NCBI GenBank assembly: GCA_026125385.1
Contig: JAHCLG010000025.1
Coordinates: forward strand, 1-38,353
Reading direction: 5' to 3'
Source: Legionellales bacterium
Lineage (GTDB): Bacteria > Pseudomonadota > Gammaproteobacteria > JAHCLG01
Length of the DNA: 38,353 bases
Translations under genes and position numbers: made by a program
The notes under the pieces: generated by a model
Databases searched by the model: none
What the model was told of the DNA's origin: nothing
Seen by the model: the letters and a program-made list of their open reading frames with translations, nothing else
Shown here: positions 7,884 to 14,823 of the stretch, piece after piece
How positions within the stretch are numbered: the stretch's first letter is position 1
Layout: every line of letters begins with the position of its first letter

Positions 7884-8234
7884 ATGAGCATTAACCTAAT
7901 TAGCGTTGCCGAAGCAGCAACCACAGCGCCAATTGATCCCAGTCAGCAACATGCGAGCTTTCTGCCGATGTTAATCATGTTAGGCGGTTTATTTTTACTC
8001 ATGTATTTCGTAGCCTGGGGACCGCAGCGTAAAAAAATGCAACAACATCGCAATCTAATCGAAAATCTTAGTAAAGGCGATGAAGTGGTGACTACCGGTG
8101 GTGTTATGGGAAAAATCACTAAAATTAACGACACGACGATTGCCTTGCAAATTGCAGATAACGTTGAAATTCGTTTGCAAAAACAGTGCATTCACGCCGT
8201 TTTACCCAAAGGCACATTAAAATCGTACGAATAA
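7884..8234 (+). CDS. yajC: Sec translocon accessory protein YajC
   Basis: A small inner-membrane partner of SecD-SecF in protein export. It has 116 residues, as usual. One membrane helix (about residues 28-46, LPMLIMLGGLFLLMYFVAW) is followed by the family signature GPQRKKMQQH and the cytosolic domain with GDEVVTTGGVMGKI and the conserved valine-rich strands. The gene is 13 bp upstream of secD on the same strand, so yajC-secD-secF form one operon, the conserved order. It may also be read from queA, since no terminator is seen between them. Confidence 0.97.
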   Translation: MSINLISVAEAATTAPIDPSQQHASFLPMLIMLGGLFLLMYFVAWGPQRKKMQQHRNLIENLSKGDEVVTTGGVMGKITKINDTTIALQIADNVEIRLQKQCIHAVLPKGTLKSYE

Positions 8235-8247
8235 ACAGGGTGACAGG

Positions 8248-10143
8248 ATGTTTGGAAAAGCCGCAAATCAGCAAATTTTAAATAAATTTCCACTGTGGAA
8301 ATATATTTCATTACTGGCTATCGTTATTCTCGCGTTTATTTACGCACTCCCGAATATTTATGGCGAATTGCCGGCTGTGCAAATCACCGGTAACGCGCCT
8401 GGTGTCACCGTTTCTCCTTCCTTGCAACAAAAGCTCGAAAAACTCCTCAGCGATGCAGGTATTGTTTATAGTCATCAAGAGTTAAATAATAAATTTATTC
8501 AATTTAGTTTTAACGAAACGACCGCACAATTAAAAGCTCGCGATGCAATTAAAAAAAATTTAGGGGATGACTACACCACAGCATTAAGTTTAGCGCCAGC
8601 TACGCCTACTTGGTTGCAACTTGTCGGTGCGTATCCCATGAAATATGGTTTGGATTTGCGGGGAGGCGTGCATTTCCTTTTGGATGTGGATGCTAATAGC
8701 GTCATCAAGCAACGCATTCATGGCGATGTGCGCAACATGGGAGAGCAACTGCGGGATAAACGTATTCGTTACGCTGGGATCAAACAAATCAACGATAGCA
8801 CTATTCAATTGCGTTTTCGTAGTCAAGATGAACTTGATAGCGCATTTTCTTTTTTACATGCCCGCTACCCCGAATTTAGCATGATCAAAAACACGGATAA
8901 TAATCAATTCAATTTAATCGCGACCATGACTCTCGATGCCCAAAATACGGCGCGCCAATATGTTATCGAACAAACCATGACAACGTTACGCAATCGTGTT
9001 GATGAATTGGGGGTTTCAAATGCCGTCGTGCAACAACAAGGTGCTAATCGTGTATCTGTCGATTTACCTGGGGTTCTCGATGCCGGACGTGCTAAACAAA
9101 TCCTCGGTGGAACTGCTACGTTAGAATTTCGCTTAGTCGATGAAAACGATAACCCTGCAAACTATATTCATAGCACCCCACCGGTGGGCACAGAATTATT
9201 TTACATGCAAGATGGTGTCACCCCGATTTTATTAAAAAAAGAAATTGTGCTCCATGGCGCTTCCATTACCAGTGCGATGGCAAGTTTCGGACAAGATGGT
9301 CAGCCCAATGTTGCGATACGTTTAGGTGGCGGCGGGGAAGCCTTATTTAATCGCATAACCCGCGATAACATCGGCAAGCGTTTAGCGATTGTTTATGTTG
9401 AAACCAAAACAGAAAAAAATACCGTGGATGGAAAAACAATTTTAACACATAAAAAAATTCAACGAGTGATAAGCGCACCGGTGATTCAAAGTGCCCTAGG
9501 AGATGATTTTCAAATCACGGGTATTAGCGATCCGCGTGAAGCGCAAAATCTAGCGTTGTTACTGCGCGCAGGTGCACTTCCAGCGACCATTGATATTGCC
9601 CAAGAACGCACGGTTGGCGCCACCTTAGGAAAAGAAAATATTAATCGTGGATTATTTTCAATCGTGTTAGGTTTTGTATTAATTTCAATTTTCATGATGG
9701 TCTATTATCGTCTCCTTGGCATTTTTGCGGTGATTGCCTTATTCATGAATTTAATTATTACGGTTGCGATTTTATCGATTTTAGGTGCCGTGTTAACCTT
9801 GCCTGGAATTGCCGGTATCGTCTTAACTGTGGGAATGGCAGTGGATGCAAACGTATTAATTTTTGAACGCATACGCGAAGAAATTCGTTCGGGATTATCA
9901 CCCCAAGCCGTTATCCATGCGGGATATAGCCGTGCATTCGCCACCATTGTCGACTCTAACTTAACGACGTTAATTGCAGCGTTTGCCCTCTTCGGTATTG
10001 GTACAGGCCCAATCAAAGGTTTTGCGATTAGTTTAAGTGTGGGCTTATTAACCTCAATGTTTTCAGCCATTACCGGAACACGTGCCTTGGTCAACTTAGC
10101 ATATGGTGGCCGTAACGTGAAAAAATTATCGGTTGGTATTTAA
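8248..10143 (+). CDS. secD: Protein translocase subunit SecD
   Basis: Uses the proton gradient to pull secreted proteins through SecYEG on the periplasmic side. It has 631 residues (E. coli 615). The first membrane helix lies at about 17-36. A large periplasmic P1 region opens with KYGLDLRGGVHFLLDVD (about 132-148). A C-terminal five-helix bundle from about residue 470 carries the RND-type motif GMAVDANVLIFERIREE (about 527-543), whose Asp takes part in proton flow. The ATG has a suitable ribosome site (caggg). The middle of the operon is tight: 13 bp after yajC and 14 bp before secF. No truncation is seen. Confidence 0.98.
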   Translation: MFGKAANQQILNKFPLWKYISLLAIVILAFIYALPNIYGELPAVQITGNAPGVTVSPSLQQKLEKLLSDAGIVYSHQELNNKFIQFSFNETTAQLKARDAIKKNLGDDYTTALSLAPATPTWLQLVGAYPMKYGLDLRGGVHFLLDVDANSVIKQRIHGDVRNMGEQLRDKRIRYAGIKQINDSTIQLRFRSQDELDSAFSFLHARYPEFSMIKNTDNNQFNLIATMTLDAQNTARQYVIEQTMTTLRNRVDELGVSNAVVQQQGANRVSVDLPGVLDAGRAKQILGGTATLEFRLVDENDNPANYIHSTPPVGTELFYMQDGVTPILLKKEIVLHGASITSAMASFGQDGQPNVAIRLGGGGEALFNRITRDNIGKRLAIVYVETKTEKNTVDGKTILTHKKIQRVISAPVIQSALGDDFQITGISDPREAQNLALLLRAGALPATIDIAQERTVGATLGKENINRGLFSIVLGFVLISIFMMVYYRLLGIFAVIALFMNLIITVAILSILGAVLTLPGIAGIVLTVGMAVDANVLIFERIREEIRSGLSPQAVIHAGYSRAFATIVDSNLTTLIAAFALFGIGTGPIKGFAISLSVGLLTSMFSAITGTRALVNLAYGGRNVKKLSVGI

Positions 10144-10157
10144 TATAGGATAAAGAC

Positions 10158-11105
10158 ATGGAATTTTTCAAACAAAATACCAAAATAGATTTTATGGGTT
10201 TGCGAAAATGGGCAGCCGTATTTTCATTTATTTTATTTGCAATTTCCATTACGTCATTATTTATTAATGGCTTAAAATTTGGTTTGGATTTCACCGGTGG
10301 AATTCAAATCGAAATGACGTATTCCCATGAAGCCAATATTCCGCAAATCCGTCAAACACTGCACCAAGCAGGATTCGATCAGGCTATCGTCCAAACCTAT
10401 GGCAATGTCAATGACGTCTTAGTCTCTTTGGGCTTTCCTAAAAATATTAATAGCGGTGATACGAAAGCGGCTGATGCTATTCAGCAACAACTTCGTGATC
10501 GCATCGAAAATTTATTACCAGGTGCTTCTATTCAACGTGTCGATTTTGTGGGCCCGCAATTAGGTAAGGAATTAGCAACTCGCGGCGCATTAGCCTTAGT
10601 GATCGCCATGATAGGCACCATGATCTATATTTTATTGCGCTATGAATATCGTTTTGCCGTGAGCTCCGCGATTGCTCTCATTCACGATCCGGTATTAATT
10701 CTCGGTATTTTTTCTTTATTTCATATTGAATTCGATGTTAATGCCTTAGGCGCGTTGTTAGCGGTAATTGGTTATTCCTTAAATGATACCGTAGTAGTAT
10801 TCGATCGAGTGCGAGAAAATTTCCGTAAGGTGCGTAAATTAGCGCCGGTGGATATTATGAATTTATCCATTAACCAAACACTGTCGCGCACCATCATGAC
10901 CTCTGGGTTAACGTTAGTGGCAGTTGTGGTATTGTATTTTTTTGGTGGGGCAATGCTTGCAAGCTTAGCACTCGCGATGATCATCGGCGTGGTTGTTGGA
11001 ACTTATTCGTCGATTTATGTAGCTGGTGCCCTCGCTTTGGCCATGGGATTAAACCGCAACGATTTAATGCCTACTCCAAAAACAGAGTTAGACGAACGCC
11101 CATAA
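10158..11105 (+). CDS. secF: Protein translocase subunit SecF
   Basis: Partner of SecD in proton-driven protein export at the inner membrane. It has 315 residues (E. coli 323). The N-terminal membrane helix lies at about 17-37, then LKFGLDFTGGIQIEM near residue 40 marks the SecD/SecF periplasmic domain. The five C-terminal helices include VIGYSLNDTVVVFDRVREN (about 203-221), which is the SecF signature, and SRTIMTSGLTLV. It is last in the operon. An inverted-repeat element (11110-11254) starts 4 bp after the stop codon and may provide the transcript end. Confidence 0.98.
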   Translation: MEFFKQNTKIDFMGLRKWAAVFSFILFAISITSLFINGLKFGLDFTGGIQIEMTYSHEANIPQIRQTLHQAGFDQAIVQTYGNVNDVLVSLGFPKNINSGDTKAADAIQQQLRDRIENLLPGASIQRVDFVGPQLGKELATRGALALVIAMIGTMIYILLRYEYRFAVSSAIALIHDPVLILGIFSLFHIEFDVNALGALLAVIGYSLNDTVVVFDRVRENFRKVRKLAPVDIMNLSINQTLSRTIMTSGLTLVAVVVLYFFGGAMLASLALAMIIGVVVGTYSSIYVAGALALAMGLNRNDLMPTPKTELDERP

Positions 11106-11109
11106 ACGT

Positions 11110-11254
11110 TAGGGCGTGTTGACAATTCTACTCTGCTAGCCGTATCTCGCTGATTTCCTCTGATCCGCTGCTCATTTACTTAGTGTAAACTGCGCGCTAG
11201 TGCTCAAAAATCAACGAGCTACGTAAAGCCATAGCGAATTCGCAACACGCCCTA
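11110..11254. repeat. Long imperfect palindromic element R3
   Basis: A 145-bp sequence is bounded by perfect 12-bp terminal inverted repeats, tagggcgtgttg and caacacgcccta. Pairing continues inward imperfectly to a centre near 11190 (tttacttagtgtaaa), so the single strand could fold into one long hairpin. No protein is encoded. It fills the gap between the convergent secF and folE genes. One end of a related copy is at 19511-19542. It is a MITE or hairpin-type mobile repeat by structure. Confidence 0.75.
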
Positions 11255-11269
11255 GCCACAGTGGGCTTA

Positions 11270-11818
11270 TTATTTAACCAAACTCAAAAATTCTGCGCGC
11301 GTTTGGCTATTACGTCGCAATAAACCTAACATACTAGAGGTGGTAAGTACGGAATTTTGTTTTTCGACGCCACGCATCATCATACACAAATGTTGTGCCT
11401 CGATGACGACGCCAACGCCCACCGCGTCGGTAGTTTCAGCAATGGCTTCGGCAATTTGGTGAGTGAGTTGTTCTTGAATTTGTAAACGTCGCGCAAATAA
11501 ATCAACAATTCTCGCTAGCTTGGAAACGCCTAAGACTTTACCCCGTGGTAAATAACCCACATGACATTTACCAATAAACGGCAGTAAATGATGCTCGCAT
11601 AATGAATAAAGCTCAATATTTTTAACGATGACCAAATCATCGCTGGTGGTTGGAAATAATGCGCCATTGACAATATCTTGCAAGTTTTCTTGATAGCCTT
11701 TGGTTAAATAGCGCAACGCTTTTGCCGCACGCTCTGGAGTTTTTTGCAAACCTTCGCGTTGACCCTCTTCGCCAATTTCATGAATTAATTGTTGATACAG
11801 TTGAGTTAAATTATCCAT
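11270..11818 (-). CDS. folE: GTP cyclohydrolase I
   Basis: Opens GTP to 7,8-dihydroneopterin triphosphate, the first step of folate synthesis (and, through other branches, of queuosine precursors). From ATG 11818 it has 182 residues. The zinc-binding LCEHHLLPF and the second Cys in [14 protein letters not shown] are present, as are [33 protein letters not shown] and LQIQEQLT. In-frame starts at 11833, 11845 and a GTG at 11848 would add 5-10 residues; none has a good ribosome site, and the family usually starts near 'M..L...Y'. It is divergent from the PHA operon with at most about 55 bp between them, so their promoters must overlap. Its 3' end faces repeat R3. Confidence 0.95.
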   Translation of the reverse strand: MDNLTQLYQQLIHEIGEEGQREGLQKTPERAAKALRYLTKGYQENLQDIVNGALFPTTSDDLVIVKNIELYSLCEHHLLPFIGKCHVGYLPRGKVLGVSKLARIVDLFARRLQIQEQLTHQIAEAIAETTDAVGVGVVIEAQHLCMMMRGVEKQNSVLTTSSMLGLLRRNSQTRAEFLSLVK

Positions 11819-11873
11819 TTGGTGTCCAATCATATAAAATAGCATCACTGTGAAAAGGTTAAGTGATGAGCTT

Positions 11874-12251
11874 ATGTCAATGAATCATGATTTTACGAGT
11901 TGGTTGAACCCTTGGCAACATTTTTGCAATCAAATCGATTTATCAACCGACACCGCTCAGGGATGGCTAGAACAATTGGAAAAGGGCTTAGCTCAATTTA
12001 CAGAATCTTTACCAAAAGAAAAGATTCCACAGCAACCTTATTCTGCATTTTGGCAAATTTGGATGGAACATTGTCAAACAGTACTCAGTCAATTGAAGGT
12101 GCAATTAACGCCAGAGTTCACTTATCAGCAGGCGATAGAATTATGGATAAAATTAAGCGAAAACGATTATCAACGTTTATTGCACGACGCGGATTATCAA
12201 CAGATTATCGGGGCATGTGTTAATCAATGGTTAGCTGAAGATGTTAAATAG
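11874..12251 (+). CDS. phaE: Short PhaE-like subunit of class III PHA synthase
   Basis: About 125 residues from ATG 11874; GTG 11850 or ATG 11880 are other possible starts. It is acidic, all-helical and rich in Trp ([43 protein letters not shown]), which resembles the PhaE subunit. PhaE pairs with PhaC in class III polyhydroxyalkanoate synthase. Known PhaE proteins are usually far longer (about 350 residues), so this would be a minimal form. Position is the main evidence: its stop overlaps the phaC start by 11 bp (ATG 12241 inside its last codons), a sign of translational coupling. Without phaC next door I would not name it. Confidence 0.6.
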   Translation: MSMNHDFTSWLNPWQHFCNQIDLSTDTAQGWLEQLEKGLAQFTESLPKEKIPQQPYSAFWQIWMEHCQTVLSQLKVQLTPEFTYQQAIELWIKLSENDYQRLLHDADYQQIIGACVNQWLAEDVK

Positions 12252-13245
12252 TTTGTTACTAAACTCTGAAAATATAAAAACACACTACTCAGGCTGTGAG
12301 CGGAAATTAGTGTGGCAAAAAGATAATGTTAAGCTTTGGTACTATCGACAACATCATGCGCTACCTGGAATTTCTCCGCTATTGTTGATTTACGCATTTA
12401 TTAATCGTCCCACCATTTTAGACATCAATCAAGAATATTCATTTATTCAGGCGTTACTTAGCCAAGGATTAGAAATTTATTTAATTGAATGGGGTGATCC
12501 TAATCAAGAGCAATCCACCTTACATTTTTTAGAGTATTTGAATTATATCAAACCGTGTGTCTCAATATTACGCCAACATCACCACACCGAAAAAATTAAT
12601 GTCTTAGGTATTTGCCAAGGGGGTAATTTAGCATTAGCGTATACAGCATTATATCCTCAACAGATAGCTCATCTGATAACGCTAGTTACTCCCGTTAATT
12701 TCCATGCACCTCGCTTTATAATCAGTGAATTGGTTCGTAATATAGATGTGAATTTATTCCATGAAAAATTTGGCAATATTCCTGGAAAATTGTTAGCGCA
12801 ATTTTTTTTATCATTAAAACCTTATCAACTCACCATAGGAAAATGGTTGCAACTTCATAATATTCAACATGATCAGCAAAAGCTGCAACAATTCTTGTTG
12901 GTAGAAAAATGGTTATATGATACGGTTGATCATCCTGGACAAGCTTTTTTAGATTATTGTCAACACTATTATAATGAGAATTTATTGATCCAAGGGAAAA
13001 TTAAATTTGGTTCGCGCCGCGTCCAATTAAATAACATCACTTTGCCAGTGTTAAATATTATTGCATTACAGGATCATATTGTTCCTCCAGCATCGAGCGA
13101 ATATTTAAAAAATTGTATTGATAACACCTATTACCAGCAATTAAAATTTAATATTGGTCATATTGGGATATTCATCAGCCAACAGGTGTTACCCGAATTA
13201 ACCACCGCAATAAAAAATTTTTGCCAAGAGAATACTGGAGAATAA
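12241..13245 (+). CDS. phaC: Class III poly(3-hydroxyalkanoate) synthase subunit PhaC
   Basis: Polymerises hydroxyacyl-CoA into storage polyester at granule surfaces. It has 334 residues, close to the class III PhaC length (about 355) and much shorter than class I. It is an alpha/beta hydrolase with the PHA-synthase lipase box GICQGG, giving nucleophile Cys125. Asp278 lies in ALQDHIVPP and His307 in NIGHIGIF, in the order expected of the Cys-Asp-His triad. LLLIYAFINRPTILDI near residue 50 and LIEWGDP near 80 are family hallmarks. It is coupled to phaE upstream and followed after 3 bp by a SET-domain gene. No phaA, phaB or phasin gene is in the window, so monomer supply must come from elsewhere. 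Confidence 0.88.
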   Translation: MLNSLLLNSENIKTHYSGCERKLVWQKDNVKLWYYRQHHALPGISPLLLIYAFINRPTILDINQEYSFIQALLSQGLEIYLIEWGDPNQEQSTLHFLEYLNYIKPCVSILRQHHHTEKINVLGICQGGNLALAYTALYPQQIAHLITLVTPVNFHAPRFIISELVRNIDVNLFHEKFGNIPGKLLAQFFLSLKPYQLTIGKWLQLHNIQHDQQKLQQFLLVEKWLYDTVDHPGQAFLDYCQHYYNENLLIQGKIKFGSRRVQLNNITLPVLNIIALQDHIVPPASSEYLKNCIDNTYYQQLKFNIGHIGIFISQQVLPELTTAIKNFCQENTGE

Positions 13246-13248
13246 ACC

Positions 13249-13734
13249 ATGCGCCATCCTAATGTAACCTTCAAAAAATCCCGTATTCATCGTTATGGCT
13301 TATACGCTAAAAAAGCCTTGAGCAAAGGTGATTTTATTATTGAATATACGGGCAAAAAAATCACTAAATCGCAAAGCGCAAAAATTTTAACTCAGGATTT
13401 ACCGCACGTATACATTTTTGAACTTAATCAGCGCTACGATATTGATGGCGATACCAACGATAATATTGCCAAATACATTAACCATTCTTGCGATCCCAAT
13501 TGCTATACGGATATTGTTAACAGCAAAGTGTGGATCGTGGCTTTGCGCGATATTAAATTACAAGAAGAACTTAGCTACGATTACGGTTTTGCGCGCTACG
13601 GCTGGGAAGAACGTCCGTGTCGCTGTGGAAGTTCGCAGTGTTTTGGATTTATGGTCGCGCGCCAACATTGGGGAGCGATTAAAAAAACTAAACGCTACCA
13701 ACAATTAGTGTCGGTTTTAAATCGGCAAACTTAA
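13249..13734 (+). CDS. SET-domain protein-lysine methyltransferase-like protein
   Basis: 161 residues, consisting of little more than a SET domain plus post-SET. The N-terminal strand pair IHRYGLYAKKALSKGDFIIEYTGKK matches 'g.GlfA...i..Ge.i.ey.G' when read in shorter blocks. The AdoMet/pseudoknot motif YINHSCDPNC covers residues 76-85. ELSYDYG (about 107-113) supplies the catalytic Tyr. CRCGSSQCFGFM near 124-135 is a zinc-type post-SET. All key residues are present, so it is probably active on a protein lysine, substrate unknown. ggag precedes the ATG, and it lies 3 bp after phaC in the same operon. Bacterial SET proteins may act on host histones or on own proteins; the operon favours a housekeeping target, but this is inference. 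Confidence 0.9.
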   Translation: MRHPNVTFKKSRIHRYGLYAKKALSKGDFIIEYTGKKITKSQSAKILTQDLPHVYIFELNQRYDIDGDTNDNIAKYINHSCDPNCYTDIVNSKVWIVALRDIKLQEELSYDYGFARYGWEERPCRCGSSQCFGFMVARQHWGAIKKTKRYQQLVSVLNRQT

Positions 13735-13757
13735 CATTCAAGCGTGAAGAATCTATG

Positions 13758-14099
13758 CTAACCGGGAGGCCAATGCATGGTGCGCCCGCCTAATATGTGA
13801 CAATGCAAATGAAAAACTGTTTGCCCACCATCGAGATTGCAATTAATGACTAAACGGTAACCATTTTCAGCATGTCCCTCATCACGCGCAATTTGACTTG
13901 CCATAATTAATATATGCCCCATTAATGCTTGATGGGTGGTATCAAGCGAATTTAAATTCGCAATGTGTTGACGGGGCGTAATGAGTATATGAGTGGGTGC
14001 TTTAGGATCAATATCTCGAAATGCAATGACATGCTCATCTTCATAGACGATTTGACTTTTAATTTCGCCGGAAACAATTTTACAAAATAAACAATCCAT
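13758..14099 (-). CDS. hinT: HIT family protein (HinT-like nucleotide phosphoramidase)
   Basis: 113 residues from ATG 14099, which has aaggag upstream; an in-frame codon further up lacks this and was rejected. It starts with MDCLFCKIVSGEI, the standard HIT opening, then YEDEHVIAFRDIDPKAPTHIL. The histidine triad reads FHLHCHILGG near residue 100. Such proteins hydrolyse adenosine phosphoramidates in the cytosol. It lies 42 bp after the GRDP-like gene on the same strand and so may be the third gene of that operon. Its 3' end converges with the SET gene 23 bp away. Confidence 0.95.
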   Translation of the reverse strand: MDCLFCKIVSGEIKSQIVYEDEHVIAFRDIDPKAPTHILITPRQHIANLNSLDTTHQALMGHILIMASQIARDEGHAENGYRLVINCNLDGGQTVFHLHCHILGGRTMHWPPG

Positions 14100-14141
14100 T
14101 ATACGCTCCTTATGATATTTAAAATGATACAAAAAAGTATT

Positions 14142-14561
14142 TTACTCATGTTCAAGTAATACTAGTAACTCTTCACCAAATTCTTGACGATATAAGTTGC
14201 AGGTGAGTGTAAATTGTTGCGCAAGTTTTTGTTGATCCAAGTTATCAGGATAACTCGGCTCATGATGCAAATAATACCCGGCTAATTGTAAACAATCTTG
14301 GGTGTAACGTTGAGTATTTAAGATGTGGTTATGCCAACATTCGTCAATTTCACGCGTGGGAACCAACTTATGTTGCGGATATTTCACCATTAACCATAAA
14401 AAGCGTTTATATAACAACAAACACAGCTCAGCCTGAGGACGTGACCAGCGTGGCAGTGGATACGATGTTGAGCACATGCTCGTGCAAATATCGTCAAAAT
14501 TTAAATCTTCCCAGTATTGGCGTGCAGTCTCTAAATTAACACTCATGAAATTAACACTCAT
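14142..14561 (-). CDS. GRDP-like (DUF1399-type) small protein, function unknown
   Basis: 139 residues from ATG 14561, which overlaps the stop of the upstream peptide gene as ATGA, so translation is coupled. A second in-frame ATG five codons later arises from a 15-bp tandem duplication. The core VPTREIDECWHNHILNT with QRYTQDC and YYLHHEPSY downstream is the signature I associate with the 'glycine-rich domain-containing protein-like' family, known from plants and bacteria but without a firm biochemical role. The invariant-looking Asp, Trp, His and His-His residues could bind a metal. There is no signal peptide. Its coupling to a Cys-tailed peptide suggests that it acts on or with that peptide; this is inference. 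Confidence 0.75.
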   Translation of the reverse strand: MSVNFMSVNLETARQYWEDLNFDDICTSMCSTSYPLPRWSRPQAELCLLLYKRFLWLMVKYPQHKLVPTREIDECWHNHILNTQRYTQDCLQLAGYYLHHEPSYPDNLDQQKLAQQFTLTCNLYRQEFGEELLVLLEHE

Positions 14562-14562
14562 G
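14533..14562. repeat. Perfect 15-bp tandem duplication at a start codon
   Basis: aaattaacactcatg occurs twice head-to-tail (14533-14547 and 14548-14562). On the minus strand it duplicates the start codon and the first five residues (MSVNF, MSVNL) of the GRDP-like gene. Confidence 0.95.
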
Positions 14563-14731
14563 CTGCTTGACACGTTCCCGATGCGCAAGTCCCGTTACAA
14601 CCGGCATTATCCAATTTTTGGTACTCGTTGATTGACTGGGTGAGTGGAAGAAAGACACTCTTACGTTCTTGGTTACTAGGACTGAGAAAGAGGATCTCAT
14701 TCAAAGCAAGTCGTTGTTCATTCATCATCAT
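14558..14731 (-). CDS. 57-residue peptide with C-terminal CxxxCxxxC motif, RiPP-precursor-like
   Basis: Starts at ATG 14731 (two more in-frame ATGs follow directly), with gag 7 bp upstream. A good promoter lies at 14760-14788, which rules out a start further upstream because that would lie inside the -35 box. The first 40 residues are a leader-like, Cys-free stretch (MNEQRLALNEILFLS...). The end is Gly/Ala/Thr/Cys-rich: NAGCNGTCASGTCQAA. There is no signal peptide. Leader plus small-residue, Cys-rich tail is the shape of a ribosomally made, modified peptide or of a metal-binding peptide. It is translationally coupled to the GRDP-like gene. I do not recognise the family, and no classical RiPP enzyme (radical SAM, YcaO, LanM, DUF692) is adjacent. 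Confidence 0.7.
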   Translation of the reverse strand: MMMNEQRLALNEILFLSPSNQERKSVFLPLTQSINEYQKLDNAGCNGTCASGTCQAA

Positions 14732-14759
14732 AGTCCATCTCAAAAAAGTAGGGTTAATG

Positions 14760-14788
14760 ATTATAAAAAATAATTGTATACTTGTCAT
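14760..14788 (-). promoter_or_regulatory. Promoter of the peptide/GRDP-like/HIT operon
   Basis: On the minus strand ATGACA (14783-14788), an exact 17-bp spacer and a perfect TATAAT (14760-14765) are found. The predicted start is near 14753, about 22 nt before the peptide ATG. Confidence 0.65.
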
Positions 14789-14823
14789 GTTGATTAATAT
14801 TGAAAAAGCAAATAGGAAGTGAT

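Noticed and set aside
9705-10094. 129-codon frame opposite secD
   Set aside because: Shadow of the secD coding strand; no independent signals.
14732-14788. N-terminal extension of the Cys-tailed peptide
   Set aside because: Its start codon would lie inside the -35 box of the promoter, upstream of the predicted transcript start.
14800-14823. TTG start for the FAD dehydrogenase
   Set aside because: ATG 14824 has aggaag at good spacing; the extension adds only eight residues without family support.
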